Below are positions 10,745-23,794 of a DNA stretch of 64,000 nt, piece after piece (the first letter of the stretch is position 1; each line of letters starts with the position of its first letter). The DNA lies in NCBI RefSeq assembly GCF_963676685.1, contig NC_092354.1:11352746-11416745 (forward strand), written 5' to 3'. The position numbers were made by a program, and so were the translations under genes. Under the pieces are notes generated by a model, which ran no database searches, had not been told where the DNA came from, and saw only the letters and a list, made by a program, of their open reading frames with translations. The DNA is from Mytilus edulis. Its lineage: Eukaryota > Mollusca > Bivalvia > Mytilida > Mytilidae.

Positions 10745-11918
10745 TCTGTGTTTTAAACATTTAATTGACCTTAAAGATCAGTATCAAAGTTGTGGTGCTT
10801 TTAGTTACCATGGCAGCTAACATAAAACAAATTTATAGAATTTACATTTTGAAATATGTCAAATACGCAGATTGTTGAATGGCTGTAAATGGCTGCTGTC
10901 TATGATTCCATGTAACACTGCTGTTACAAGATGAAAAGAAGTGGAGGCAATTTTACAAAATACCCATAATGCAGTTTAATTTGTATACTTTTATGAAGTC
11001 TATGCATGATAGTTCTGAACAAAATGATACAAATATGGTTTGTGAGTCTGTTAGAGTGACTCAATGACAGTTGAGCGATGTTTAATCATATCAGTCAAGA
11101 GGGCAAACACATGAGTAATCTTTTGGTGTATATATTATCCCACATCTCAGTTATTTCTTACCTGAACAAGATTTCAGGTTGTACATAAGCAGTAAATTGT
11201 ACAGAATTTTTTACATCCCAACCTATGAAAGTATGGGGACATTATGTTTGACGGTCTGTCTGTCTGTCAGTTACTTATCATGTTAATTATTTGAGTTCAT
11301 ATAGTTTACCATGTTATTGTGGTCATATAAACTTGAATCTTAGTACATCATCATGTGATTTTTTTAAGACATATGCCAAAAAGGAATAAACTCATTTTTT
11401 TGTGGTTCACTGAACATTCAAATGAAAGTCCATATTCTTGTTTCGTTTATGTTTATGTAAATTAGGTAAAGCCATGCATGAATAAGGTTGTCGAAAGTTG
11501 TACTGAGAGACATATATTTTAAATTTTACTCCTTAAAATAATATCATTTTCTGCTCCATTAACAATGTTAACCAGATGTGTAAAATGCTCTTTACACATG
11601 ATATTTCAGGTTGTTAAATTCAAAATATTATAGCCACAACTTTTCAATGGCTTTCATGTAATAAAACAGTTGTAGTCTTTAAATTATGTAGTTTCTATTA
11701 CCATTTTAGGTATTAAACATCCTCAGGTCAGTTTCTATTTAATACTGTAAACCAACTTATTTTCAAGAGTATTTTATTTCGCCTTTTAACCTTTCTAGTC
11801 TACTTCCAAATTTTTTATTTCACTTGATGTTATTTAGTAAGAATAGATCCAAGTCTAACATATTAGCAAAAGTATGTATTCGCGTTCTTTTTCTACTCAC
11901 AAAAGTCACGAAAATAAA
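10745..11918 (+). other. Probable 3' UTR of the first gene
   Basis: This is non-coding sequence after the TGA. Candidate poly(A) signals AATAAA lie at 11385-11390, 11660-11665 and 11913-11918; I cannot choose between them. Around 11215-11275 is a short dispersed repeat (CCTATGAAAGTATGGGGACA plus CTGTCTGTCTGTC). Confidence 0.5.
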
Positions 11919-12296
11919 TCGCTAGATAAGATAAGTTGGTTTACAATGATTGCTTACAGGTATATCAGACGATATATTAAACAAAATATGAAGTTAATTT
12001 ATTTCACCTATCCTTAAGATTATAAATATGATTCCATTTCAATATAAAATTATTTTTTTAGATAAAAAACTTTAATACCATGAAAATTGTTAAGCCATTA
12101 AATTTACATGTTTAAAGTATTTGACTCTGTTGTGAATACTAATCAATAGTGTCTGGTTTTGTTTTTTATAATATTGTTAAAGATATTTTCATTTTTCATT
12201 TTGTCATCCATTATTGTTTTTTGCATATCTTTTTTATCATGTAAATTGTATAAGAATATTAAAGATACAAATGAATATTTCTGTTGTGGTGTTTTT

Positions 12297-12720
12297 TTTA
12301 GTCCCCTACATACGAAGTCTTAGGGGACTTTTTGTTTGCACTCTGTCCGTCTGTCTGTTCATCCGTCAGGCTGGCAAATCAGTTTTAAAGACTTTTTTTC
12401 TTCATGCTTGAAGATGTTGATTTGATATTTGGTGTATTATTATATCATGCATGACAAGTTACAGGTCAAGGTCCTTTTTCACGATTTAAGCTGTTCCCCT
12501 TGTTCTGTTAAAGCCCTTTCTCTAGAATTAAATTTTTGATGAAATACTTATTATAAGATTTCAAAGGGAAATAACTAATTTTTAGCTCAAAGAGCTTTTC
12601 TCATCACTTGGTGTCCCTCCTTGTGTGTCGTCTGTCGTTAACTTTTACAAAAATATTCTTCTATGAAACTACAGGGCCAAATTTAACCAAACTTGGCCTC
12701 AATCATCATTGGAGTATGTA
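12297..12720 (+). repeat. Two dispersed repeat fragments
   Basis: 12297-12480 begins with an inverted GTCCCCT...AGGGGAC pair followed by a CTGTCCGTCTGTCTG tract. 12582-12720 (TTAGCTCAAAGAGCTTTTCT then CATCACTTGGTGTCCC) is the reverse-oriented head of the long repeat ending at 50376. No gene is seen in 11.9-13.2 kb. Confidence 0.6.
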
Positions 12721-13212
12721 GTTTAAAAAATGGGTGCGATTGCCAGCCCAAGCAAGAAAACAAAGATACTAATCTGGAAGCAACTGCCATGATTTTCCCT
12801 TGGACAGGAACAAGACAAATCAATACTAATACAAACTACACATCTTTATTCTTAAACCATCTAACATCAACTAACTCAAAAACAGATTATGAGTCCAATC
12901 TTACATTCTAATAACCTGGAATAGCCTAACCTCGAACTGGATTCAACCGTACAACATAACACAATGGGGTAAATTATTTGCCTGAAGTGTAATAGAAGTG
13001 TATGTCTAATAGTAGAGCTATATTATAATCACCTTGTCTTCATACCTTTAACAGGTTGCCCCACCTTTGATTATACGTTGTCTGGATAATTTATTTTGGC
13101 AAATGCTGAAGTTTGTTATCTTGTAAGCTTAAAAATTAAACCTGGACTTTTGCACTTCTGTTTTGTTGAATTCCCTTATTGGAACCCTTCACATTATTTT
13201 AAAACCTTCATA

Positions 13213-13470
13213 AAATTGTGAATGGAAATGGGGAATGTGTCAAAGAGACAACAACCCGACCATAGAAAAGACAACAGCAGAAGGTCACTAACAGGTCTTC
13301 AATGTAGCGAGAAATTCCCGCACCCGGAAGTGTCCTTTAGCTGGCCCCTAAATAAATATATACTAGTTCAGTGATAATGAACGCCATACTAAACTCCAAA
13401 TTGTACACAAGAAACTAAAATTAAAAATAATTCACGACTATCAAAGGCCAGATGCGGCAGGTTTAAACAT
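13213..13470 (+). repeat. Dispersed mussel repeat family B, copy 1
   Basis: It carries AATGGAAATGGGGAATGTG, GAGACAACAACCCGACCATA, TTCCCGCACCCGGAAG and TATACTAGTTCAGTGATAAT, nearly identical to 24590-24905 and, reversed, to 36457-36557. It is non-coding. Confidence 0.85.
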
Positions 13471-14195
13471 GTTTATGATTGTTACGTATATTTGTGTTTA
13501 TAGGGTTTCATTTCCAGTGTGTCTGATGTATAACAATACCAGTATAATGTAGGAATAAGTAGATGTGGTATTATAGTTTATGAGACAATTCTCCACCAGG
13601 GACCAACTAACATAGAAGTTTACAATTATAGAACAATTTCAATAGTATATATCTTATATGTTTGGCCTTGATTAAATGTAGAATGCAAATTTCGAAACAT
13701 TAGTCAGCAAGAACTCGACAATGTATAAACAATTGCCTAATTCATTAGACTGTTTAAGACCATGACTCTCATATAAATAGTTGTTCCTTTGCTATACGAA
13801 TTACTTTTGTATTTATCTAGTATCCAAGCAATCCCACTGCTGGATCACCATTGTGTGTTCGACTTATTTACAAGGATTGCGATGTTCCTTCCATAGGTCA
13901 GAGATTCCTTTCGGATACTCTGGATTCTTCCACAATAAACACTTACCCCAATGATATACCTATTAAGTAGTCTAAAAGCTTTATACCATATATATTTTAT
14001 TATGTATATAATATTACACTTTAACGAGATTAAGGTGGTTCCTAACACTACATAGAGATAACGCTGCAAAAATCAGATAAACGTTTGAATTATGTTGTTT
14101 TGTTAAGGGAATATTAAGCATCTCAATAATCAAGATTAGTGTTTGTCAAACTGCTATATAACCATCGACATTTTTCTGATAAAATTGTTGGTTCA

Positions 14196-14625
14196 TTTTT
14201 TATGCCCCACCTACGATAGTAGAGGGGCATTATGTTTTCTGGTCTGTGCCTCCGTTCGTCCGTCCGGTTAAAGTTTTTGGTCGAGGTAGTTTTTGATGAA
14301 ACTGAAGTCCAATCAACTTGAAACTTAATACACATGTTCTGATCTTTCTAATTTTAATGCCAAATTATAGTTTTGACCCCAATTTCATGGTCCACTGAAC
14401 ATAGAAAATGATAGTGCAAAGTTCAGGTTAAAGTTTTTGGTCAAGGTAGTTTTTGATGAAGTTAAAGTTACATCAACTTGAAACTTAGTACACATGTTCC
14501 CTATGATATGATCTTTCTAATTTTAATTCCAAATTAAAGTTTTGACCCCATTTTCACGGTCCACTGAACATAGAAAATGATAGTGGGAGTGGGGCATCCG
14601 TGTACTATGGACACATTCTTGTTTT
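14196..14625 (+). repeat. Mollusc dispersed repeat with two internal tandem units
   Basis: It starts ATGCCCCACCTACGATAG and ends GTGGGGCAT, an inverted pair. Inside, GGTTAAAGTTTTTGGTC begins two units of about 160 bp that share CATCAACTTGAAACTTA-type words and GGTCCACTGAACATAGAAAA. It ends about 35 bp from the stop codon of the neighbouring minus-strand TRIM gene, so it probably lies in that gene's 3' region. Confidence 0.8.
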
Positions 14626-14661
14626 TTAATATTAATCAAGGTGTTGGATACCACCTTACAG

Positions 14662-16708
14662 TCAAATTATTTCTGCAACAACAACTCTACCAGAGGAGAG
14701 GGAGGTTACTAGGAACTTATTACTGTTTTCTTTGAACCTAATACCCCATGGTTTCACTGTCCCAATGTCGTCACATGGAATTATTCTGATCAGTTTTCCT
14801 GATGCGGAAATTTGATGTATATTACTCGATTTGTTAGAACAAATATAAAGGTTTCCATGGAAATCCATATCTATTCCTCTCGGACCGGCCAACTTTGGAT
14901 TTTTGTAAGTAAATTGTTTCGTACCACCGTCTGTACAAACCACGCTACTCGGCCCATCAGCATAAACGTATTTGTTTTTTTCAGACACACATACATAAAA
15001 CGTATTGCCATTTGTTTTTGTTTCTTTAATTTTCTGACCGTTTGACGCATTTAACCACACAATGCATTTATCACATGCAGTGACGAATTGGTTATTTGAA
15101 TTCATATAACGTAATCCACCAACCGGAACAGTAAGTACTATTTTCCATCCAATGGTCATTGTGTGAATATTGATCAACTGAACTTCTTGTGAATCTATGA
15201 AAGCAACTGCTAACTCATTTTCTCGGAATTTTGCGATATCATATGGTCCATTGTGAAACTGAATATCCGAATGAAATACGCCATTGAGATTAAACTTCAG
15301 GAGTTTTTTCTTATATAAGTTACTTATGAAAATGAATTCTTCAGTAAATATTCCACACACCGCCGACCATCTTGTCTCCCCTGCATCAAGAGTAAAGAGA
15401 GATTTTACCTTCCCTGTATGGAAGTTAGGTTCATTCGGGTTCGGGACCATTTCAATTGAAGAAGACCCCTGTGACCCTGACTGAATATTTTCATTAAAGT
15501 CAGGTTCTTTCTGGTTCGGAACTGAATTAATTGAAGAAGACAGTGACTTTGACTGAACAGTTTCATGTTTAGTTTCAATGCGGATTTGGCCGAGAGATTT
15601 AACCATTTCTTCAAAGTTTTCTACTACACGGTTTTTTTTCAAAACTAAACGATTTTTCATTAATGTCTGAAGTAGCTTTTATTATGTCAGTTTCTATTTT
15701 ATCTTTCATCGGAATGAGTTTGTTGATTTCAATCAAACACTGAATATCGGACCCATCTTTCACACATGTACTCAAAATTCTGTGCCAGTTATCTATAGTC
15801 GACTTTAAACTCGACATTTCAGTCAATTTATCTGTAAGTTGTATAAGTATTTCTTTCTTTGTGATAGTCAATTCATCTTTTACAGCTTTTTCCATTTTAT
15901 TGACATGTTCGATTATGTCTTTCTTCAAACTTTCGATTTCTGAAAATATATTGTTGTCCAAATTTTCAACGTTAACCACATTTTTCTCTGTGCCTTCGAT
16001 GGATTTATCAAGTATCATTTTCCATAGCATAATCAGCTCTAGAAATTCTATTGTCTGCTTGGATTCCTTTACGCCAGCTGCAGCATCTTCTATTACAACG
16101 ACTTTTTCGCACTTCCGATGTTTTACGGTTGCACAAACAGTGCAGCATGGCTTATTGTGATCTACACAATAAATCTCTATAAATGTATCCGAATGATCTT
16201 CGCACGTGGTAGAACCGGAAACAGCTTTTGTCTTGTCTGCTTGCACCTCTTGTAATGTAAGAATTTTATGGTTGGAGGACATTTTAAACTTACGGTGGTA
16301 GTTTTCACAAGTACAACATAGTGCTTCCTGACATACAGTACACCATGACACTGCCTTTTGAATGATATCGCTAAGTTCGCAAACGTTGCACAGTTTCTCT
16401 TGCTTCTGTAAAGACTGTCGGTCAATCATCGATATAATTAAATGATTGTTTGGGAGTTCCTCAGCCCAACATTCCCGATTACTGAACCGCTCACCAATAG
16501 ACACAAATTGTCGACAAACGGGGCAGCTGAAGCCTTTATTCTCGTGTTTGTCTTTTGTAACGGTTGATAAAATGTACGTATGAATGCATACCTTACAGAA
16601 AGTATGTAGACATGGTAAATACTTCGGAGTTTTATACGTCTCCAGACATATACTGCATGTTAACAGGTCGTCTCCTTCTTTTCCTACTTTTACTGAGCCA
16701 GACGCCAT
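14662..16708 (-). CDS. TRIM-like protein A: RING, B-box1, B-box2, coiled coil, NHL-like propeller; one frameshift
   Basis: This intronless minus-strand gene encodes about 680 residues if one base is discounted. The RING ligands are C18, C21, C33, H35, C38, C41, C62 and C65 (CSICLETYKTPKYLPCLH). B-box1 uses C107, C110, C123, C126, C131, C134 and His near 138/147. B-box2 uses C169, H172, C181, C189, C192 and H197. A coiled coil spans about 205-330. The C-terminal third has NHL-type repeats (e.g. PRGIDMDFHGNLYICSNKSS). The family usually acts as a RING E3 ubiquitin ligase; the substrate is unknown. The frame changes in a T8 run at 15632-15639 (A8 in the mRNA), between SFSFEK and NRVVENFEEM. The paralogues imply seven A. 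It is a real lesion or a homopolymer error. The start at 16708 fits the paralogues. Confidence 0.8.
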
Positions 16709-18304
16709 TTCTTCAAGTGTCTTTATTCCTCATGAATGAAATGTATAGTTGTTGTCAAATTGATAATTTATCAATGTACAGTATATTTATTGAACTTTAT
16801 AGATCAGAGATAATGCGCACATACTAGATATACGATGAACGTTAATGTCCGAAAATGCAAATGAATGTCAATCTGACATATGATTAAAGATAATATTGAG
16901 GGAGATCAAAGTGTGTTCCTGTCTTACGTATACGATACGATTAAATATGTTTGTATTTTCGTAAGATCACCGATAGATTTTGCATATAATATGAGTAATT
17001 CGATAGAATCAATCAATTACGAAAACTTCGTATACAAGTTTTTTACCGAATATATTATTGTACAGATGTTTTGATTATTCTTGACAGTTTTGAATAAGCC
17101 AATGGAATGTTTTGACCGTTAGCATCTGTTCCAATGCCATTAAACGCCATAAAATATATTGTTGCAATATTTCACGAAAGGTTTGGTTTGGTTGAAATCT
17201 GTCAAAAGTTGCAGAAACAGGGATGAAAACAAGGCGAAATTTTGAAGTACGGTAAATCCAGCAACAGGTTACGAGGATCATTATTCTGTTTATTCGCCTA
17301 GTTGCAAAATGTAAAGCCTGGTATCTTAGGTGAGATTGTAAATAGGAACTCTGTTGTACACAAGATCGATACAGATAATGGAACATGTCATCGAGACACG
17401 CACAACTCTAGACGGCCATAACATTCCACGCCAACTTTGCTTTGCTCTTACTTCTATATGTCGCTTGCTTAGTGAGGAGCTGCTAAATACCATTTTTAAG
17501 TTTTTGGTTTGACCCAGACGGTTATTGAACACATGAAATATACAACACTAAAGGTGACCACGATATCATGAGATCAACGTGACTATTACTAGTATTTTTA
17601 AATGATGTGACCACATATAAACAATGGCTGTCATTTTTGAATTGAGTTTATCATGGCATTTGTTCTATGCTGGTCAACCAAGTGATATGGAATGGTTTAA
17701 TCTAAGGCAATAACTTTTTTATTTGGATAACGTCCCAAGTTGTGAATTGTTGCAATGAACTTCCGCGCATGCGCAGACGTTATATGACAGATGTTAAATA
17801 CATGTTTTAACGTTGTTTTCGGTCAGTTTCATAAGAATGGGGATAACAATATTGTAGTTTAATCTCCGACGGCATCAATTGATGATTTTATGGTCGCAAA
17901 TACACGTTATTTTATTTTGTGATCATCAAATCACCAATTGATGCCGGCGAAGCATAAAATACAATATATAGTTTTCTCCTTAATAAGATAAAATTCACAC
18001 TAAAAATGTGTTTTATATTGACACAACTATCTGAATAACAACAGCAAACTCCTCGGAAACTTTAAAACAGAAATTCCGTAATCCAATGGCTAAATTACAA
18101 GCTAAAACACAACAAACGATTGAATAACAACTGTACGTCATATTCCTGACTTTGTACAGGCTATATATGTTTTTAAAATATATATATATATATATATAAT
18201 TTTTCACATTAAAGAGGGGAAAAAAACCAAAAATACAGTCTTCAATGTTTCTATTAGAACGAAATAATTTAAAACTATTTCAATAACAACCACTCACCCG
18301 GAGA
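16709..18304. other. Intergenic, upstream of TRIM A
   Basis: This is the 5' flank of TRIM A. I see no convincing gene. It holds the hairpin MITE copy at 17830-17990 and a (TA)n run at about 18177-18199. Confidence 0.5.
17830..17990. mobile_element. Hairpin MITE, copy 2
   Basis: GGCATCAATTGATGATTTTA on the left pairs with GATCATCAAATCACCAATTG then ATGCC on the right. The outer arms (AACAATATTGTAG / CAATATATAGTTTTCTCC) are imperfect. It is the same family as 7875-8045. Confidence 0.65.
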
Positions 18305-19115
18305 CAAAAGAAGTTATTAAGAATTTATTACTGTTTTATTTGAACCTGAGAATCACTGAACCATTTGTTTTGCCAAAATGTTTGCTTGGAATAATTCTTA
18401 TCAGACCTCCTGGTGATAAATTTGATGTAGTTTCAAGGACATATGTAAATATTTAGTTGGAAATCCGTATTAATTCCTCTCGGACTTGATAAAGTTTTGT
18501 TTTAGTAGTAAAATCATTATTTATTCAGATAAGATTACAGTGAAAAAGATATCGGCTCTGTGTGTTTGAGCTTCTTTTTTCTTTTTTCTTTTTATCTTTT
18601 CCGTCCCCAATATGGATTTTTTTTATGCTAGGGTTTATGTTGATACCCGTATTTAATGCGTCGAGACAGAAAAAAAACATCGTTGCAAAACCGAGTTCTT
18701 CACTTCATCACAGGAGATACAAAGGATATACTGCAGGAAAATGTTTATCAAGTAGCGATGTCACCAATTTGCATTTTGTTATACATTCTTTGTCCAACCG
18801 TCAAAATCAAATTACATAGACTAAACCGTTTATATGAATGTCGTCATGTGATGTATAAATTTTTCGAATGTTTTGGTCCAACACATGATGTAGCACTGGT
18901 AGAATCAATCTAATCGTTTCAAATGTATACCTATGCGCACGTAAAAAATAGAACTGACACTGCAAACTTATTTTCTGGATTACTTTCAATACAATATGGT
19001 CCTGTTGGAAACTGAATGTCAGATTGAAATGCACAATTCATACTAATATCCAAAGGTGTCCTCATTTTGAAGCTACTTATGTAATTTAAATTTGTTTTGA
19101 GAGTAAACAGTGTTT
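18305..19115 (-). pseudogene. Relic of a TRIM-like NHL domain, interrupted
   Basis: 18305-18495 matches the last ~190 nt of the propeller of TRIM A and C (GAATTTATTACTGTTTT, GATAAATTTGATGTA and TTAATTCCTCTCGGACTTG are counterparts). 18955-19115 matches the first propeller blades (TATTTTCTGGATTACTTTCA, GGTCCTGTTGGAAACTGAAT). About 460 bp of unrelated sequence separates them, and no long frame remains. Confidence 0.75.
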
Positions 19116-19119
19116 TCTA

Positions 19120-20150
19120 AGTGATAAGGCCTTTATAACTCAGGAATAGACTACCTTAGATTTATTTGGAAAAACTTCTAGGAATTTTGGATCAATCAAT
19201 GCTCTTCGATCAACTTCGTTCTTTATTTGTCCGTTTTAACATTTTTGGATTCGAGCTTCACTAACTAGTCTTTTGTTGACGAAATGCGCATCTGGCGTAA
19301 ATACAAAATTTAATCCTGGTATCGATGATGAGTTCATTTACAACCACTGGGTCGATGCAACTTCTGGTGGAGTTTTAATTCCCCGAGGGTATCACCAGAC
19401 CAGTAGTCAGCACAGAAGTACTGACATGAATTATCATTGATATGGTCAAATTTATTCGTTCATAGTGTGTTAATTTACGTTTTTTGATTTAGTTAAGCTT
19501 TCCAATTGATATTTTTCTATGTTGTGATGTTATACTATTGATTCAGAAAAGGGAGAAAGTTTGGTACCATTAAAACGTTTAATCACTCTGCAAATGCTTG
19601 CACCTGTCTCAAGTCAGGAATCTAATGTTCAGTAGTTGTCGTTTGTTTATGTAATTTATACGTGTTTCTCGTTTCTCGTTTTATATATAGATTAAACCGT
19701 TGGTTTTCCTGCTTGAATGGTTTTACACTAGTAATTTGGAGGCCCTTTATAGCTTGTTGTTCGGTGTGAGTCAAGGCTCTGTGTTGAAGGCAGTACATTG
19801 ACCTATAATGGTGTACATTGACCTATAATGGTTTACTTTTATAAATTATTTTTGGGATGGAGAGTTGTCTCATTGGCACTCACACCACATCTTCCTATAC
19901 CTATATTTATAGATTAACTGTTTACAAAAATTTTGAATTTTCTAAGAAATAAGGCTTTTCTACTTCAGGCATAGATTACCTGAGCTGTATTTGGCAAAAC
20001 TTTTAGGAATTTTGGCCCTCAATGCTCTTCAACTTCGTACTTTATTTGGCCGTTTTAACATTTTTGGATTCGAGCGTCAATGATGAGTCTTTAGTAGACG
20101 AAATGCGTATTTTGCGTTAATAAAAAATTTAATCCTGGTAAATAGGATGA
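19120..20150 (+). repeat. Cluster of dispersed mussel repeats (families C and D)
   Basis: 19120-19445 and 19920-20150 are two copies of family C (ATTTTTGGATTCGAGC, GACGAAATGCG, AATTTAATCCTGGTA). Between them 19540-19910 is family D (CTGTCTCAAGTCAGGAATCT, TTGTTCGGTGTGAG, GAGTTGTCTCATTGGCACTC). Within family D, ACATTGACCTATAATGGT is directly duplicated at about 19794-19835. Confidence 0.8.
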
Positions 20151-20824
20151 GTTTATTCATCTTACAAGAACAGAAAGTTAGAATTTTATGGCAAGCTGTC
20201 ATTTAATAAAAAGTGTTTTGACAAACAAGTTTTAAGAGGATGATTCTTTATCTACTTATTTGCATAAAAAGAGCATATTCGTTTCCAATTTTGATTATTT
20301 ATATGACATGCAGTCCTTTTGAAACAGACATTACTAATGAATTGAGGACCAGTCACTGTTTTTTTTTATTCACAATCATACTTTTAGAAGAGGTGGCAGA
20401 ACCGATTCTTTTAGGACTCAATCACCTATGTTTTTTATTATCAGGGTAGGATGAGAATTTAGCTCAGTGACACATAAATAGTCAGAGAGCTGGTTCGTTT
20501 AATTTTTTTGTATACATAGTGTATACATAGTGAAACACCAACTGGTAATGTATAAACGCTTATCATTAGTTAAAGACTGCATGTTGTATTTTAACAGTGG
20601 CTTGCTGTCGTTGTTTGATACAAGTGAATTTTTGTAACTTTAAGTCACCGTACTGCCTTCAACAATGAACAAATGAAGGTTCTGAAAAAAAGATATACGA
20701 GTCTCTCTTTTTATATACATCATATGAAACTCAGAATGTCTTAGGTGACTTTGTATCACACAAATCTTCAGGTTATATTCTATCTTTTACGAAAAGGCAC
20801 TCTTGCTGCTAAAGTGTTACTTTG

Positions 20825-21015
20825 ATTTTCATACATAAAATAAGGAGATGTGGTATGATTGAACATAAAACCACTATTCATCATAGACCAAATTATGTCG
20901 ATCATTCTGCCTTTAACATTGAGCAAAACTAATACAACATAAAAAGCTATACAAGGCCCCGACATAGAAATTATAAAACAATTCATAACATTAAATAAAC
21001 GGACTGATTTATTCA
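20825..21015 (+). repeat. Dispersed mussel repeat family G
   Basis: GGAGATGTGGTATGATTG begins a segment containing AAGGCCCCGACATAGAAATT. Diverged copies lie near 13548-13640, 34513-34705 and 44640-44690. The open frame on the minus strand here is repeat sequence, not a gene. Confidence 0.6.
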
Positions 21016-21143
21016 AAAGAACAAAAGATCAACACATATGATATAGAAGTAGACCGTATGTTTACTTCCATGTCATTTGGTCTCTGGTGAATAATTGTCT
21101 TTTCGGAAATCGTAATACATCTCCTTGCTTCAAAGGTGCATCA

Positions 21144-21250
21144 TTGGCCGAATGGTCTAAATAGTTTTAATATACAGTGATCACTAGCCTGTCAACCATG
21201 ACGTTGTTTTTTTTAAATTTAGTTAAAATCAGGCTCGCGAACAAGTTCAT
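21144..21250 (+). mobile_element. Truncated tRNA-derived SINE head
   Basis: TTGGCCGAATGGTCTAAATA, followed by GTGATCACTAGCCTGTCAA, matches the head of the SINE at 61005 (TGGCCGAGTGGTCTAAGTAG). The box B region is absent or mutated. Confidence 0.55.
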
Positions 21251-21610
21251 TTACCTCCTATCTTTAATTAATAGGATAACTAGTTTCAGGTCCAAAGTTC
21301 GGTAGAATGGTTCCCTACCGCAATATTCAGTATGTTACACATATACCATTATAGCGTTTTCATCTACAATCAATTCTAATAAAATCCACTAAATAACAGA
21401 AACTGATTATAACAGATGTAAATTATGTTGATCGGTTGTAATAAATGGCTTTATCAGCCAAACCAGTATGGAATGCGTTATTTCATACTTTTGAAAATAC
21501 AGTAAACATTATCGTGAACATCAAGTAGAACTATATGTTTAAGTTATCTAAAAATTGATACAGAACAAATAAAAAATCTTCTTCATTTACCAATAGGTTT
21601 TAATTATTAA

Positions 21611-22996
21611 CTAAATTATTTCTGCAATAAAAATGTTTTCGGATGTGACTGACGTAACTAAGAATATATTGGTGTTTTGTTTGAACCTTATAACCCATGG
21701 GTCCATTGTACCAAGCTCTGTGCATGCAATTTTTCTTATTAGTACGCCTGATTGTGTAATTTGGTATATATTGTTTGATCCTCGTGAAGAAACGAAAAAA
21801 CTTCCCAGGAAATTAAAATCAATTCCTTTCGGACTTGCCAATTCTTGATTTTGATAAGAAAATATAATTGAACCATCTGTTGAAGAAGACACATTATACA
21901 ACCCGTCGGCATAAACATAACTCGTGCTGTCATGTGCACAAATATAAAAAGTGTTACCATTTGTTTTAGTTTCTTTAATTTTCTGACCATCTGTTGCATT
22001 CAACCACACAATACTGGTGCCACGTGCAGCAACGAATTGGTCATTCGCGATTATATATCGTATACCATAAATCGAAACAGGAAATATCACCATCGACATT
22101 AAATTTCAGGAGTTTTCCAGTCAAGTAGTTATTAACGAAAATGTGTTTTTAGTAAATACTCCACTCATTGCAAAACTATTATTTCGTCCTACGTCAAGGG
22201 TAGAAAACGAGACCTTTTTCCCAGTACTTAGATTGGCTTCTTTTTGATTCAGCATCGAAGCGTTCGAAGCAGGAAATTGCGATTTCGACAGAATACTGTT
22301 TTGGATTTGCTTGCAAATTTCTCCTATAGATGCTACTCTCTCTTGAACCTTTTTAACGACATGATTCCATTCGAAACTTAATGATATCTCCTCAATGTTT
22401 GATGAAGCATTTTCTATTTCAGATTCGATTTTTTCTGTCATTGGGACTAACTTGTTATACTCTATCAAACACTAAATTTCTGATCCATCATTGATGCAGG
22501 TACTTAATATATTGTGCCAGATATCCATGGTTGACTTTAACCTCGACATTTCAGTCATTCTGTCTGTTACTTCGGTTATAATGTCCTTCTTTTTGACGAC
22601 CAGCTCTTCTTTTGCAGATTTTTCCAGTTTGTTAATGTGATCGATTAAATCGCTCTTTAACTTCTCTATTTCTGAAAAAAAAAATGTTTCCCCCATTTTT
22701 TCAACACTATACAAGTATCTTTGTGTGTCTTGGATTAATTTTTCAAGCATTTTTTTCCTCTGCATTATCAACCTCAATAATTCCATCTTTTGCTTTCCCT
22801 TTATGATACCGGATGCCGCTTCTTCTATTACTGCAACGTTTTCGAATTTTCGATGTTTCACGATTACGCATACAGTGCAACAAGGTTTTCTATGATCAAC
22901 ACAGAAAATCTCCACAAATTTATCCGGATGGTCTACACATGTGAATAAACCGGACACAGATGAAGTCTGGTTGGCTTGCACTTCTTTTAATGTCAA
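21611..22996 (-). pseudogene. TRIM-like pseudogene B2: B-box2, coiled coil, partial NHL
   Basis: Minus strand. It begins inside the paralogue pattern (TLKEVQANQTSSVSG), then B-box2 (CVDHPDKFVEIFCVDHRKPC) and the coiled coil. An in-frame TAG at 22469-22471 replaces the Gln codon of the conserved GSDIQCLIE motif. The frame resumes as CLIEYNKLVPMTEK, shifts near 22121 (FTKNTF versus FVNNYL), and the first propeller blades are deleted so that KLLKFNVDG abuts VIFPVSIYGIRY. The last ~150 residues of the propeller, to AEII and the stop at 21611, are open. RING and B-box1 are missing. Non-functional as a full TRIM. Confidence 0.85.
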
Positions 22997-23655
22997 TCAT
23001 ATATCGCAAACCATATACTAGAACAGGAACTTTGATTGTCCTTGCAATGCTCAGTGTGTGGAGATTTATAAACTTAATTTCCTTTACAGATTGAAATGAC
23101 ACTGCCAACTGATTTTCTGGAATGTTTTCAATATCATAAGGTCCAGTTGGAAACTGAATCTCGGATTGAAATACGCCATTCATACTTAACTTCAAAAGTT
23201 TCCTCATTTTGAAAGTACTTATGAAAATAAAATTTTCAGTAAATATTCCACTCACTTCACTCAAACTAGTATCTCCTGTGTTGAGAGTAAACAGTGTTTT
23301 CAACTTCCCAGTACGGAAATTTGAAACTTTTTCCTTCGGAACCGAATTGATTGAAGAGGCACATATCGACTGCAACTTATAACTTGGTTTTGGATTTACA
23401 GTATCAACTTCACTTATTTTCTATTTCGGTCAAAACCAAATGAACCTTCACTCATGTTAGAAACGGAATTAATCACAGACGCACGTATTGCCTCCGACTG
23501 TGGTCTTTGTTTTGCATCTTCAATGCTAATTTGACAAAGAGAGGTAATGTTTTCTTTAAACGTTTCTACTACATCATTATTTGAAACCGAAAGGACTTTT
23601 TATCAGTGTCTGATGTAGCAATTTGTACTTCTGATTCGATTTTTTCTTTCATTAT
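22997..23655 (-). pseudogene. TRIM-like pseudogene B1: coiled-coil tail, linker and first propeller blades
   Basis: Minus strand. It starts at KEKIESEVQIATSD (end of the coiled coil), is frameshifted and stopped in the linker, then reads openly from SSINSVPKEKVSNFRTGKLK to VYGLRYM. There it breaks into the start of B2. The propeller half of one copy is therefore fused to the B-box2 half of the next, which I read as an internal deletion between tandem copies. Confidence 0.8.
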
Positions 23656-23794
23656 TCCTTTATTAATATACAAAATCTTATATTAATTAATGTAAATTTC
23701 AGTTAGAATTGTTAGTACTGAAGATGTAAAAATTCATAAAATCAAAATACATCAATCGAAGAAAGGCAGTCTTCAAAAAAGAATTTATGGTTTA

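Noticed and set aside
20780-21016. Minus-strand open frame of about 78 codons
   Set aside because: It lies in dispersed repeat family G, which recurs elsewhere without the frame.
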